A DNA stretch of 64,000 nucleotides from Streptomyces noursei. GTDB lineage: Bacteria; Actinomycetota; Actinomycetes; Streptomycetales; Streptomycetaceae. Shown one piece after another: positions 7,953-18,742 of the stretch. The position numbers and the translations under genes are program-made. The notes beneath the pieces were generated by a model, which was not told the DNA's origin, did no database searches, and worked only from the letters and a program-made list of their open reading frames with translations. The stretch is from the NCBI RefSeq assembly GCF_016917755.1, contig NZ_CP070326.1:5394001-5458000 (forward strand). Direction: 5' to 3'. The first letter of the stretch is position 1; every line of letters starts with the position of its first letter.

Positions 7953-9161
7953 GTGTCCGGCGTGAACGTCCTGGACATCCTGCTGTTGGTCGCGGCCGTG
8001 TGGTTCGCGATCGTCGGTTACCGGCAAGGCTTCCTCGTCGGCATCCTGTCCGTGATCGGCTTCCTCGGGGGAGGTCTGATCGCGGTCTATGTGCTGCCGG
8101 TGATCTGGAACGGGGTCACCGACGATGCCAAACCGGGCACCTTCGCGGTGATCGCGGCGGTCGCCATCGTGATCGTCTGCGCCTCGGTGGGCCAGGCGCT
8201 CACCACCCACCTCGGCAACAAGCTCCGCCGCCACATCACCTGGACACCGGCGCGCGCGCTGGACGCGACCGGCGGGGCGCTGGTCAACGTCATGGCGATG
8301 CTGCTGGTGGCCTGGCTGATCGGCTCCGCGCTGGCGGGCACGTCCCTGCCGACGCTCAGCAAGGAGGTCCGCAACTCCAAGGTGCTGCTCGGGGTCTCCC
8401 GGGTCATGCCGCCGCAGGCCAGCACCTGGTTCGCCGACTTCTCCTCGGCGCTGGCGCAGAACGGCTTCCCGCAGGTCTTCACGCCGTTCTCCAACGAGCC
8501 GATCCGGCCGGTGCGCCCGCCGGACCCGGCGCTGGCCAACAGCCCCGTGGCGGCCGACGCCCGGCACAGCATCGTCAAGATCGTCGGCCGGGCGCCCAGC
8601 TGCGGCAAGATCCTCGAAGGCACCGGCTTCGTCTTCGCGCCGCACCGGGTGATGACCAACGCGCACGTCGTCGGCGGCGTCAGCGACCCCACCGTCCAGG
8701 TGGGCGGCGAGGGCCTCCCGGTGAACGCCAAGGTCGTGCTCTACGACTGGGAGCGCGACATCGCCGTCCTGGACGTCCCGCAGCTCCGTGCCCCGGCGCT
8801 GAAGTTCGCCGCCAAGGACGCCAGCAGCGGCAAGAGCGCCATCGTCGCCGGCTTCCCGGAGAACGGCGGCTACGACGTCCGCCCGGCCCGGATCCGCGGC
8901 CGCATCCAGGCCGACGGCGCGGACATCTACCACCGCGGCACCGTCGGTCGCGACGTCTACTCGCTCTACGCCACCGTCCGGGAGGGCAACTCCGGCGGCC
9001 CGCTGCTCACCCCTCAGGGCGAGGTCTACGGAGTGGTCTTCGCCAAGTCGCGGGACGACGCCCGGACCGGCTACGCGCTGACCGCCGACGAGGTCCGGCA
9101 GGACGCCGTCCGGGGCCGGGTCGCGAGCCGGCAGGTCGACACCCAGGGGTGCGCGATCTGA
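7953..9161 (+). CDS. MarP-family membrane serine protease with CvpA-like N-terminus
   Basis: A 402-aa protein from GTG 7953. Residues 1-160 form about four hydrophobic helices of the colicin V production (CvpA) type (LDILLLVAAVWFAIVGYRQG). A trypsin-like domain outside the membrane follows, with His in MTNAHVVGG, Asp in WERDIAVLDV and Ser in REGNSGGPLLTP. Cysteines near GRAPSCGK and at the C-terminal TQGCAI may form a disulfide like the one that activates mycobacterial MarP (Rv3671c). MarP is needed for acid and oxidative stress resistance; a similar cell-envelope role is likely here. Confidence 0.88.
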   Translation: MSGVNVLDILLLVAAVWFAIVGYRQGFLVGILSVIGFLGGGLIAVYVLPVIWNGVTDDAKPGTFAVIAAVAIVIVCASVGQALTTHLGNKLRRHITWTPARALDATGGALVNVMAMLLVAWLIGSALAGTSLPTLSKEVRNSKVLLGVSRVMPPQASTWFADFSSALAQNGFPQVFTPFSNEPIRPVRPPDPALANSPVAADARHSIVKIVGRAPSCGKILEGTGFVFAPHRVMTNAHVVGGVSDPTVQVGGEGLPVNAKVVLYDWERDIAVLDVPQLRAPALKFAAKDASSGKSAIVAGFPENGGYDVRPARIRGRIQADGADIYHRGTVGRDVYSLYATVREGNSGGPLLTPQGEVYGVVFAKSRDDARTGYALTADEVRQDAVRGRVASRQVDTQGCAI

Positions 9162-9172
9162 GGCCGGGTGCT

Positions 9173-9210
9173 GGGCCGTGCACCGCTCGCTTGCGGACGG
9201 GACACGGCCC
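9173..9210 (+). terminator. Hairpin terminator after the MarP-like gene
   Basis: GGGCCGTG at 9173-9180 pairs with CACGGCCC at 9203-9210. An inner CCGC/GCGG stem at 9183-9186/9193-9196 lies in the loop. It starts 11 bases after the stop codon. Confidence 0.6.
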
Positions 9211-9485
9211 GGCGGTCGCGCCGGGCAGGCGCGCCGGGGTCAGCTTCGGGAATGGCGCAGGCGTGCGCTCATCCAGCGCGCTCTGCGGCGCAGGATGCGG
9301 GGGATTCCCATGGGGTGCGCCGGATCCGGGGACCCGCCGGATCCGAGATCCGGGGTACCCCTGTCCTGCGTGCCCACTGCAGCGGCACTGCTGCGGCGGT
9401 TGCGTGCCACGTCACGGTAGTCGTGCGTCCAGCCCATACCCTCGACTGTGCCCGGGGCCCAAGGTCCGTAACCGCCCGGGAGAGA

Positions 9486-9542
9486 GCCAATTGGCCTATG
9501 CGTCAGGCAATTGGCTGTTCGTCAGACGAACGTTCGTATGAC
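9486..9542. promoter_or_regulatory. Cluster of operator-like palindromes in a convergent intergenic region
   Basis: Two CAATTG-centred palindromes (GCCAATTGGC at 9486-9495 and GGCAATTGGC at 9506-9515) are spaced exactly 20 bp apart. They are followed by a 22-bp palindrome at 9521-9542, centred on ACGAACGTTCGT, with one mismatched pair. This has the look of a TetR-type operator array. The 441-base gap (9162-9602) lies between convergent genes and otherwise shows only repeated CCGGATCC motifs and no convincing coding sequence. Confidence 0.45.
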
Positions 9543-9602
9543 GCGGCGGGGTGGACCGGTCCCGGGGCGGGCGGTGGGTGCCGGACGCGGATGCGCGGGC
9601 CG

Positions 9603-10532
9603 TCAGCGGTCCGGTTCCGGGTCCTTGAGCCAGTTGATCAGTTCGGCGGAGAAGGCGGCCGGGTCCTCCTCGTGCGGCCAGTGCCCCAGGCCGTCGAAGA
9701 GCCGCCAGCGGTAGGGGGCCTCGACGTACTCGCCGGAGCCGGCGGCGCTGCGGGTGCGCATCACCGGGTCCAGGGAGCCGTGCAGATGCAGGGTGGGGAC
9801 CCGGACGGGCAGCTTCATCCGGCGGTTGAACAGGATGCCGTCGGGACGGGCCATCGAGCGCACCATCCAGCGGTACGGCTCGATCGAGCAGTGCGCCGTG
9901 GACGGGATGCCCATCGCCCGTTGGTAGACCTCGACGGTCTCGTCCTCGGGGAGCCCGGGCCCGGACCAGTCGCGGAGCATCCGGCCCACCAGCGCCGCGT
10001 CGTCCGCGGTCAGCCGGCGCTCGGGCAGCCAGGGCCGCTGGAAGCTCCAGATGTGGGAGCTGCGGCGGACGTCGGCGAGCATCGCGGCCCGCCAGCGCCG
10101 CGGGTGCGGCATCGAGGACACCGCGAGCCGGCGGACCAGCTTGGGTCGCATCACCGCGGCCGTCCAGGCGAGGTAGCCGCCCAGATCGTGCCCGACCAGC
10201 GCGGCGTCCGGTTCACCCAGGGAGCGGATGACGCCGGTGATGTCGAGGGCGAGGTTCGCCGGGTCGTAGCCGCGCGGGGTGCGGTCGCTGCCGCCGACGC
10301 CCCGCAGGTCCATGGCGACCGCGCGGAAGCCCGCGTCGGCCAGCGCGGGCAGCTGGTGCCGCCAGGTCCACCAGAACTGCGGGAAGCCGTGCAGCAGCAG
10401 CACGAGGGGGCCGTCGCCCAGCTCGGCGATGTGGAAGCGCGCACCGTTGGCCGCGACGTCCCGGTGCGTCACCTCTTGCCCGCCCGGGAGGGCGAGCCGC
10501 ACGACCGAGGCGGTGCTGTCAGGGGCTGTCAT
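9603..10532 (-). CDS. Alpha/beta hydrolase, epoxide-hydrolase-like
   Basis: A 309-aa protein from ATG 10532. It shows the oxyanion-hole segment LLLHGFPQFWWTWRHQ, the nucleophile elbow LVGHDLGGYLAW with Asp as nucleophile (GHDxGG), and a late His in FDGLGHWPHEEDP. Asp at the nucleophile position with a WxW cap fits epoxide hydrolase or haloalkane dehalogenase relatives rather than lipases. The substrate is unknown. Its start overlaps the stop of the upstream holin-X-type gene (ATGA), so the two are coupled. Confidence 0.87.
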   Translation of the reverse strand: MTAPDSTASVVRLALPGGQEVTHRDVAANGARFHIAELGDGPLVLLLHGFPQFWWTWRHQLPALADAGFRAVAMDLRGVGGSDRTPRGYDPANLALDITGVIRSLGEPDAALVGHDLGGYLAWTAAVMRPKLVRRLAVSSMPHPRRWRAAMLADVRRSSHIWSFQRPWLPERRLTADDAALVGRMLRDWSGPGLPEDETVEVYQRAMGIPSTAHCSIEPYRWMVRSMARPDGILFNRRMKLPVRVPTLHLHGSLDPVMRTRSAAGSGEYVEAPYRWRLFDGLGHWPHEEDPAAFSAELINWLKDPEPDR

Positions 10533-10987
10533 ACCGACGAGCGTGTCACAGACTCCAGGACCGGGTGGTCCGCTTCCGACACCCGCGGGTGCGGCCTGGC
10601 CTTCTGCAGCACGGCCGCGGTCTCCTTGGCGGAGGCGATCGACTTCTCCGGCTTGCTGATCTTCTTGATCTTGGCCATCGCGATCAGGATCAGCAGCGCG
10701 GCGATCACCAGGAAGGCGCCGCCGACGATCAGGAAGGACCAGGCGAGCCCGAGGCCGAGGTTGTGGATGCCGTAGGCCGCCGCGAAACTCAGCACCGGCA
10801 GCGCGAACAGCGCCAGGGCGCCCGCCACGATGAACGCGGCACCGCCGATGCCCGCCCGCTTGGCGTCCTCCCGCAGTTCCGCCTTGGCCAGTGCGATCTC
10901 GTCGTGCACCAGCGCGGACATCTCGGCGGTCGCCGTGGCCACCAGCTGCCCGAGGCTGCGGTCCGCACCGTCGTCGGCTGCGCTCAT
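10529..10987 (-). CDS. Holin-X-type (phage holin superfamily III-like) membrane protein
   Basis: A 152-aa protein. The start is set at ATG 10987 (MSAADDGADRSLG), preceded by GGGAG. Residues 10-50 form an amphipathic helix (LVATATAEMSALVHDEIALAKAEL), followed by two hydrophobic hairpin segments and a Lys-rich tail. This is the layout of the actinobacterial holin-X (DUF1469) family, small membrane proteins of unknown function in normal growth and not evidence of a prophage. It overlaps the downstream hydrolase by 4 bases. A longer start 33 bases upstream is possible but has a weaker context. Confidence 0.82.
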   Translation of the reverse strand: MSAADDGADRSLGQLVATATAEMSALVHDEIALAKAELREDAKRAGIGGAAFIVAGALALFALPVLSFAAAYGIHNLGLGLAWSFLIVGGAFLVIAALLILIAMAKIKKISKPEKSIASAKETAAVLQKARPHPRVSEADHPVLESVTRSSV

Positions 10988-11031
10988 CGCCGTCTCCCTC
11001 TTCTCTTCACCTGGATGCAAAGCCTCTCAGA

Positions 11032-12426
11032 TCATGCCGGACCATGGTCCCCGGAGCGGGCGTGGGCGGCCATTTCGGCAAGCTTGCGATGTTCCGCGGC
11101 CTTCGCCTCGTGGATCGCGGCCATCCGGAGGTGGTACTCCGGCTGGTCCCGTTCGTAGACGTCGGGGATGCCGTCCTGGTCGTCGTCCCGCTCCTCCTCG
11201 TCGCACAGGACGCGGTACTTGTTGTTGCGGATCTTGAGGAGGATGCCGGCGAAGACGGCCGCGAGCAGCGAGCCGATCAGCACCGACGCCTTGATCTCGT
11301 CGGTCAGGGTGGTGTCGCCGGCGAAGGCCAGCTCGCCGATGAGCAGGGAGACGGTGAAGCCGATGCCGGCCAGGGCGGCGACGCCGAAGACGTCCGGCCA
11401 CTTCAGATCGGGGTTGAGCTCGGCCCTGGTGAAGCGGGCAGTGCACCAGGTGCCGCCGAAGATGCCCACCGCCTTGCCCACTATCAGTCCGAGGACCACG
11501 CCGAGGGTCTCCGGCCGGGTGAAGACGTCGTGGACGGCGCCGCCGGATATGGACACCCCCGCGGAGAACAGCGCGAACAGCGGCACCGCCAGTCCGGCCG
11601 ACAGCGGGCGGACCAGGTGCTCGATGTGCTCGCCGGGGGACTGCCGCTCGTCGTCGCGGCGGTGGCAGCGCAGCATCAGGCCCATGGCCACGCCGGCGAT
11701 GGTGGCGTGCACGCCGCTGTTCTCCATCAGCGCCCAGATCGTCACGCCGAGCGGCACGTACACGTACCAGCCGCGGACGCCCTTGCGCAGCAGCAGGTAG
11801 AAGAGCGCCAGGCCGGCGACGGCCAGGCCGAGGGCGAGGAAGTTGATCTTCGAGGTGAAGAAGATCGCGATGATCAGGATCGCGAAGAGGTCGTCGACGA
11901 CGGCGAGGGTGAGCAGGAAGGCACGCAGCGCGGACGGCAGGGAGGTGCCGATGACCGCGAGGACGGCGAGTGCGAAGGCGATGTCGGTGGCCGTGGGGAC
12001 CGCCCAGCCCCGGAGGGAGCCGCCGCCGGCCGCGTTGACGACGAAGTAGACGAGGGCCGGGGTCGCCATGCCGCAGATCGCGGCGATCACCGGGAGGGCG
12101 GCGGCCTTGGGGTCGCGGAGTTCGCCGGCGACCAGTTCGCGCTTGAGCTCGATGCCGGCGACGAAGAAGAAGATCGCGAGCAGGCCGTTGGCGGCCCAGT
12201 GCTGGAGCGAGAGGTCCAGGCCGAGCGATTCCGGGCCGATGTGCAGGCCGCGGACCGCCTCGTAGCTGCCGCCGAGGGTGTTGGCCCAGATCAGGGCGGC
12301 GATGGCGGCGGCGAGGAGAAGGACTCCGCCGACGGTTTCGGTGCGCAGTGCTTCGGCGATGAAATTCCGCTCCGGCAAGGGCATCCGGCCCAGGAATATG
12401 GAGCGGCGGTTGCTGGGCGCAGTCAC
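11032..12426 (-). CDS. nhaA: Na+/H+ antiporter NhaA
   Basis: A 464-aa membrane protein from GTG 12426, chosen because CCGGAGG precedes it at normal distance; an in-frame extension to 12507 lacks this. Family landmarks are visible: FVAGIELKREL, GWAVPTATDIAFAL, and LAVVDDLFAILIIAIFFT with the Asp-Asp pair corresponding to the ion-binding Asp163/Asp164 of E. coli NhaA. A cytoplasmic C-terminal tail after the last helix is rich in Asp and Glu (DEEERDDDQDGIPDVYERDQ), a Streptomyces-type extension. It exchanges 2 H+ for Na+ across the membrane for pH and salt homeostasis. Confidence 0.94.
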   Translation of the reverse strand: MTAPSNRRSIFLGRMPLPERNFIAEALRTETVGGVLLLAAAIAALIWANTLGGSYEAVRGLHIGPESLGLDLSLQHWAANGLLAIFFFVAGIELKRELVAGELRDPKAAALPVIAAICGMATPALVYFVVNAAGGGSLRGWAVPTATDIAFALAVLAVIGTSLPSALRAFLLTLAVVDDLFAILIIAIFFTSKINFLALGLAVAGLALFYLLLRKGVRGWYVYVPLGVTIWALMENSGVHATIAGVAMGLMLRCHRRDDERQSPGEHIEHLVRPLSAGLAVPLFALFSAGVSISGGAVHDVFTRPETLGVVLGLIVGKAVGIFGGTWCTARFTRAELNPDLKWPDVFGVAALAGIGFTVSLLIGELAFAGDTTLTDEIKASVLIGSLLAAVFAGILLKIRNNKYRVLCDEEERDDDQDGIPDVYERDQPEYHLRMAAIHEAKAAEHRKLAEMAAHARSGDHGPA

Positions 12427-12627
12427 GCGACGACCTCCGGCAGCTGAGAACGGCTGTAGCAGTTGCCGACCAGACTTCCCGGCGCACCCAGAGTTTCTTA
12501 GCGCCACGCTGACGCTGCCCTAACCCTAACGGGTGGGTGCAAGGGGTTAATGCGTGGGGATAACTTTACGGGCAATTCGGGCGTCGGGCCGCCGGGGGAG
12601 GGCGGGCCGGCCGCGGAAACGCCGGAG

Positions 12628-12657
12628 GGGGCACCGGCCGCGGCGGCCCGGTGCCCC
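12628..12657 (-). terminator. Hairpin terminator of acetyl-CoA synthetase gene
   Basis: A perfect 10-bp stem pairs 12628-12637 with 12648-12657 across a 10-base loop, 65 bases beyond the acsA stop on the minus strand. The stem is G/C-rich without a T-run. Confidence 0.65.
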
Positions 12658-12721
12658 TCCCTGAGTGCTGGGGCGCGGGGGCTCGGCCCCGCCGCCGTCG
12701 CGGCGGGCCTCGCCCGGTGCG

Positions 12722-14683
<1,962 letters not shown>

Positions 14684-14831
14684 GACATCTCCCAATCCCA
14701 GGGCGTGCGATGTGTCCCGGGTCATAGCTCATCAGCCCGCGGTCGACCCTGACAAGGTCTGTGGACAACTATTGGTGTAGACCTGTCCGAATCTGGTCCC
14801 TCGGAGGGCCGTTCGGGTGTTCTTACGCAGG

Positions 14832-17150
14832 TCAGACGCCGATCGCCGGGACGTCGGCGCGCACCGCGCGGAACCGTCCGCTGCGCTCGTCCAACAGGTA
14901 CGCCTGGGCCTCGGCGACGTGGAAGTACATGCCGTGCAGGGTGAGGGTTCCCTCGGCCATCCGGCGGGCGACGCACGGGTGCGCCCGCAGGTGGTCCAGC
15001 TGCTGCCGCACGTTGACCAGCGCCAGTCGCTCCTGGTCGTCGGCCACCGGCCGCTCGGCGAGGGCGACTTCGCCCCGGCCCAACCGCCCGATCCGCGCCA
15101 TCCGGGCCAGGCTCGGGCGGCCATGCCGCAGCCAACGGGCGAGCGGGGTGGCCTCGTTCGACGGCGGCGGGGAGCCGGCCGCGTCGAGGAGCGCCGCCAT
15201 GGCGCCACAGCCGGAGTGCCCGCAGACGGTGATCGAGTCGACCCGCAGCACCTCGACCGCGTACTCGACCGCGGCGCCCACGGAGTCGCAGGAGGCGTCC
15301 GCACCGGGCGGCGGCATCAGATTGCCGACGTTGCGCACGGTGAACAGATCGCCCGGCCCGCTCGACGTGATCATGCTCGTCACCAGCCGGGAATCGGCGC
15401 AGGTCAGGAAGAGCTGGGTGGGGCGCTGGCCCTCCCGCGCCAGCCGGGCCAGCTCCTCGCGCACCAGCGGGGCGGTGTGCCGCTGGAACGCGCTGACCCC
15501 GCCCAGCAGTTGGCTGCCGCTGTGCCGGGCCGCCGCGCGGTCCGGCGCGGGGCGGGTGCAGTGGTGGTTGCGCCAGGGCGTCCACGGCCGGCAGGAGTGC
15601 GTGCTGGCCGGCTCGGCGAGCGGGCGGCCGGAGCGGCCCCCGAGGGTCACCGGTCCCCCGGTCGCCCGATGGGTGGTCGCCCAGGACTGCAGGGCCTCGT
15701 AGGCGGCGTGGTCCATGAACGACCCGCACAGCTCGACGACGGCGTCGGCGCCCGGCGGCACCTGCGCCAGGCCCCGGGTCAGCCGCGGCACCGCCAGGAA
15801 GGTCAACTGGCCGCTGACGCGCACCCGGTGGCGGCCGGCCTCCTCCGTCACCTGGACCCGGGTGTGGGTCAGCCGCCGCAGCGCCAGGAAGATCCCGACC
15901 GCGATGCCCGTCACGACCCCGGGCAGCACGCCGAAGAGCACCACGGCGCTCAGCGTGGCCGCGTACACCGGGAATTCGCGGTGCCGCTGCACGTGCTTGA
16001 GGTGCGCGAAGCTGACCATCCGCACCCCGACGACCATCACCAGCGCGGCCAGGGCGGCCAGCGGGATCAGCTCCAGCACCCCGGCCAGCAGCCCCGCGCA
16101 GAGCAGCACCCAGACGCCGTGCAGCACGGTCGCCCGGCGGGTGGCCGCACCGGCCCGCACATTGGCCGAGCCGCGGATCGCGCCGCCGGAGACCGGCAGG
16201 CCGCCCAGCAGGCCGGAAACGACGTTCGCCAGGCCCTGTGCGGCCAGTTCGCGGTTGAGTCGGGGCCGTCCCGGAGGCGTCCCCGGCCGTTCGGCGGCCA
16301 GCCGGTCCACCGCCACCGCGGACAGCAGCGATTCCATGCTGGCGACGAGGGTGACCGTCAGCACGGCCGTGACCAGGGCGGCGAGCGAGACGTCGGGCAA
16401 CACGGGCGGCTCGGGCAGCCGCCAGGACGGCAGCTCGACGCGCGGCACCGTCGCCCCCATGCCGACCGCGGTCGCGGCGAGCACTGCGGCGAGCGGCGCC
16501 GGCAGCAGCCGCGCCCAGCGCCCGGCGCGGCCCGGCAGCCGTGGCCAGCCGGCCAGCACGGCGACCGTGACGGCCCCGATCAGCAGCGCGGTGGCGTGCG
16601 GATGCGCCAGCTGGTCGGGCAGCGCGGCGGCGTTGTCGACGGCCGAGCTGTCGGGGCTGCCGCCGAGCACCACGTGGAGCTGCCCGATGGCGATGGTGAC
16701 GCCGATGCCGGCGAGCATGCCGTGCACGATCGCCGGGCTGACGGCGAGCGCCGCGCGGGCCACCCGCAGTGCCCCGAGGGCGAGTTGCGCCAGCCCGGCA
16801 AGGATCGTGACCAGGCAGGTGGCGCGCCAGCCGTAGCGCTGGACGAGGTCGGCGGTGACCACCAGGAGGCCGGTGGCGGCGCCGGTCACCTGGAGCGGTG
16901 CGCCGCCCAGGAGCCCGGCGACGATCCCACCGACGGCCGCGGCGACCAGCCCGGCCTGGAGCGGGGCTCCGGTGGCCAGGGCAACGCCCAGCGACAGCGG
17001 GACGGCCAGCAGGAAGACCACGGCCGAGGCGGAGAGGTCCCGCCGCCAGGCCGTGCCTGCTGTCCTTCCGCGGAGTGTGGCCGCTGAGGGCGTGAGGGGC
17101 TCCGGCGGGAGCTCGGTCGGCGGCTGCGGTGACTTCTGGATCTGCGACAT
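14832..17150 (-). CDS. SulP-type anion transporter fused to a beta-carbonic anhydrase
   Basis: A 772-aa protein from ATG 17150, with GGAGGAG six bases upstream. Residues 30-430 form a SulP/SLC26 permease with many hydrophobic helices, followed by a short STAS-like stretch (VSGQLTFLAVPRL). From about residue 555 there is a beta-carbonic anhydrase domain with the zinc ligands in CADSR and CGHSGCGAM. Fusion of a bicarbonate transporter to an enzyme that interconverts CO2 and bicarbonate suggests a coupled bicarbonate uptake or pH system. Such SulP-CA fusions are known in actinobacteria. It is divergent from the deacetylase-like lipoprotein gene. Confidence 0.92.
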   Translation of the reverse strand: MSQIQKSPQPPTELPPEPLTPSAATLRGRTAGTAWRRDLSASAVVFLLAVPLSLGVALATGAPLQAGLVAAAVGGIVAGLLGGAPLQVTGAATGLLVVTADLVQRYGWRATCLVTILAGLAQLALGALRVARAALAVSPAIVHGMLAGIGVTIAIGQLHVVLGGSPDSSAVDNAAALPDQLAHPHATALLIGAVTVAVLAGWPRLPGRAGRWARLLPAPLAAVLAATAVGMGATVPRVELPSWRLPEPPVLPDVSLAALVTAVLTVTLVASMESLLSAVAVDRLAAERPGTPPGRPRLNRELAAQGLANVVSGLLGGLPVSGGAIRGSANVRAGAATRRATVLHGVWVLLCAGLLAGVLELIPLAALAALVMVVGVRMVSFAHLKHVQRHREFPVYAATLSAVVLFGVLPGVVTGIAVGIFLALRRLTHTRVQVTEEAGRHRVRVSGQLTFLAVPRLTRGLAQVPPGADAVVELCGSFMDHAAYEALQSWATTHRATGGPVTLGGRSGRPLAEPASTHSCRPWTPWRNHHCTRPAPDRAAARHSGSQLLGGVSAFQRHTAPLVREELARLAREGQRPTQLFLTCADSRLVTSMITSSGPGDLFTVRNVGNLMPPPGADASCDSVGAAVEYAVEVLRVDSITVCGHSGCGAMAALLDAAGSPPPSNEATPLARWLRHGRPSLARMARIGRLGRGEVALAERPVADDQERLALVNVRQQLDHLRAHPCVARRMAEGTLTLHGMYFHVAEAQAYLLDERSGRFRAVRADVPAIGV

Positions 17151-17470
17151 TCCCGTCTCCTCCGGGGCGGCGCGGTCGGCCTCGGGCGCGATCGCGGGGC
17201 GGCGGTGTGCTGCGGCGGGAGCGAGCCGGCCGGCGGGCGCCGCGGTGGGTGACGAGCCGGTGACTCTCAAGCATCGGTAAATGAATCGTAATGATGCGTA
17301 AAGACCCCGAGAAGGCTTTTGGGGCAAATGGCGCAGCCATTCCATCTATCGAGTGAATAAGCCGACTTTCGTCGTCCTCTTTTGTTCACCTGTCAATGGA
17401 TATTAGGAGTTTCTGCGGGTTCGCCCTGATTGATCCCATGGTGCCGTGCGCACCAGGAATGAGGTGGCCG
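17151..17470. other. Divergent intergenic region, SulP-CA / lipoprotein
   Basis: This 320-base region holds both promoters of the divergent genes. Bases 17275-17405 are noticeably A+T-richer than the surroundings. No clear palindrome or terminator is visible. I cannot place -35/-10 elements with confidence. Confidence 0.4.
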
Positions 17471-18742
17471 ATGCCAGTCATATCGAAGACGACAGTGCGC
17501 ATCGCGGCGGCGGTGGCACTGGCGGCGATAGCCGGCTGCTCCGCGGCGACCGAGGACGGGCCGTGGCAGAGCACCACCAAAGGGCGCGCGGAACCCGCCG
17601 GGGGGCCGGCCGTCCACCCGCTCCGCCTCATAGGCGACGGCTCCACCGCGTACACCGGGGCGCAGCCCCACCAACCCCGGCCCACGCGCCTCGATCCGGG
17701 CGGCCGACCACCACAGTTCGTGGTGTTCTCCTGGGACGGCGCCGGTGAGGACGGCCAGAAGCTGTTCTCCCACTTCCGCGCCGTCGGCAAGAAATACGGC
17801 GCGACGATGACGTACTTCCTCAGCGGCGTCTACCTGCTCCCCAGCGCGAAGGCGGAGCTCTACGAACCGCCCGGCCACCCCGTCGGCTCCTCGGCGATCG
17901 GCTTCAACGACCTCCAGGGGATCAAGGACACCCTGGCCCAGATGCGCGGCGCCTGGGAGGACGGCAACGAGATAGGCACCCACTTCAACGGCCACTTCTG
18001 CGGCCGCAACGGGGTCGGCAGGTGGACGCCGGAGGACTGGCACAGCGAGATCGAACAGGCCGTGTCGTTCGTCCGGAACTGGAAGACCAACTCCGGCCTC
18101 AGGGACGAGCCGCCGCTCCCGTTCGACTACGCCAAGGAGCTGGTCGGCGGACGCGCCCCCTGTCTGGAGGGGCAGCACAATCTGATACCCGCGGCCAAGG
18201 AGATGGGCTTCCGCTACGACGCCAGCTCGTCGGGTGGTCTGCAGACCTGGCCACGGAAGATCGACGGCCTGTGGAACTTCCCGCTCCAGCAGATACCGTT
18301 CCCCGGCCGGGGCTACGAGGCGCTCTCGATGGACTACAACTTCCTGGCCAACCAGTCCGGCTCCACCCATGGCAACCGCGCGATGCACGCCGCCTGGGGC
18401 CGACAGATGCGCGACGGCATCCTGGACGCCTTCGAGCGCGCCTACCAGGGCAACCGCGCCCCGCTGTTCGTCGGCGACCACTTCGAGTCGTGGAACGGCG
18501 GCACCTACATGAAGGCCGTCGAAGAGGCGATCAAGGAGATCTGCCCCCGTGAAGGCGTGCACTGTGTCAGCTTCAAGCAGTTGAGCGACTGGCTGGACGT
18601 CCAGGACCCGCAGGTGCTGGCCAAGCTCCAGGACCTGCCGGTGGGCCGGGCGCCGGAGGACGGCTGGGCGGTGTACCTCTCCGATGCCCCGGAGGCATCC
18701 GGTCCGGCGCCGGCCGCCCGGATCACGCCGGTTGTGGGGTAG
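17471..18742 (+). CDS. Secreted lipoprotein related to polysaccharide deacetylases
   Basis: A 423-aa protein from ATG 17471, with GAGG six bases upstream. The N-terminus is a lipoprotein signal: basic start, hydrophobic core, lipobox AIAGC at about residue 24. The mature part resembles the NodB fold: FVVFSWDGAGEDG stands where NodB has its metal Asp motif (TFDDG), and EIGTHFNGHFCG where it has HxxxH. The second Asp of the DD motif is replaced by Gly, so metal binding or catalysis may differ. It probably acts on cell-wall or extracellular glycans. It converges on the ATPase gene, with their 3' ends overlapping by 20 bases. Confidence 0.78.
   Translation: MPVISKTTVRIAAAVALAAIAGCSAATEDGPWQSTTKGRAEPAGGPAVHPLRLIGDGSTAYTGAQPHQPRPTRLDPGGRPPQFVVFSWDGAGEDGQKLFSHFRAVGKKYGATMTYFLSGVYLLPSAKAELYEPPGHPVGSSAIGFNDLQGIKDTLAQMRGAWEDGNEIGTHFNGHFCGRNGVGRWTPEDWHSEIEQAVSFVRNWKTNSGLRDEPPLPFDYAKELVGGRAPCLEGQHNLIPAAKEMGFRYDASSSGGLQTWPRKIDGLWNFPLQQIPFPGRGYEALSMDYNFLANQSGSTHGNRAMHAAWGRQMRDGILDAFERAYQGNRAPLFVGDHFESWNGGTYMKAVEEAIKEICPREGVHCVSFKQLSDWLDVQDPQVLAKLQDLPVGRAPEDGWAVYLSDAPEASGPAPAARITPVVG

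Noticed and set aside
9168..10775. A 535-codon plus-strand frame
   Set aside because: It runs antisense to the epoxide-hydrolase-like gene and has no domain.
10529..10987. Prophage indicated by a holin-like gene
   Set aside because: The holin-X/DUF1469 family is chromosomal in Streptomyces, and there are no other phage genes near it.
14817..17087. A 756-codon plus-strand frame over the SulP-carbonic anhydrase gene
   Set aside because: The minus-strand protein has clear permease and zinc-site motifs; the plus frame is a compositional shadow.
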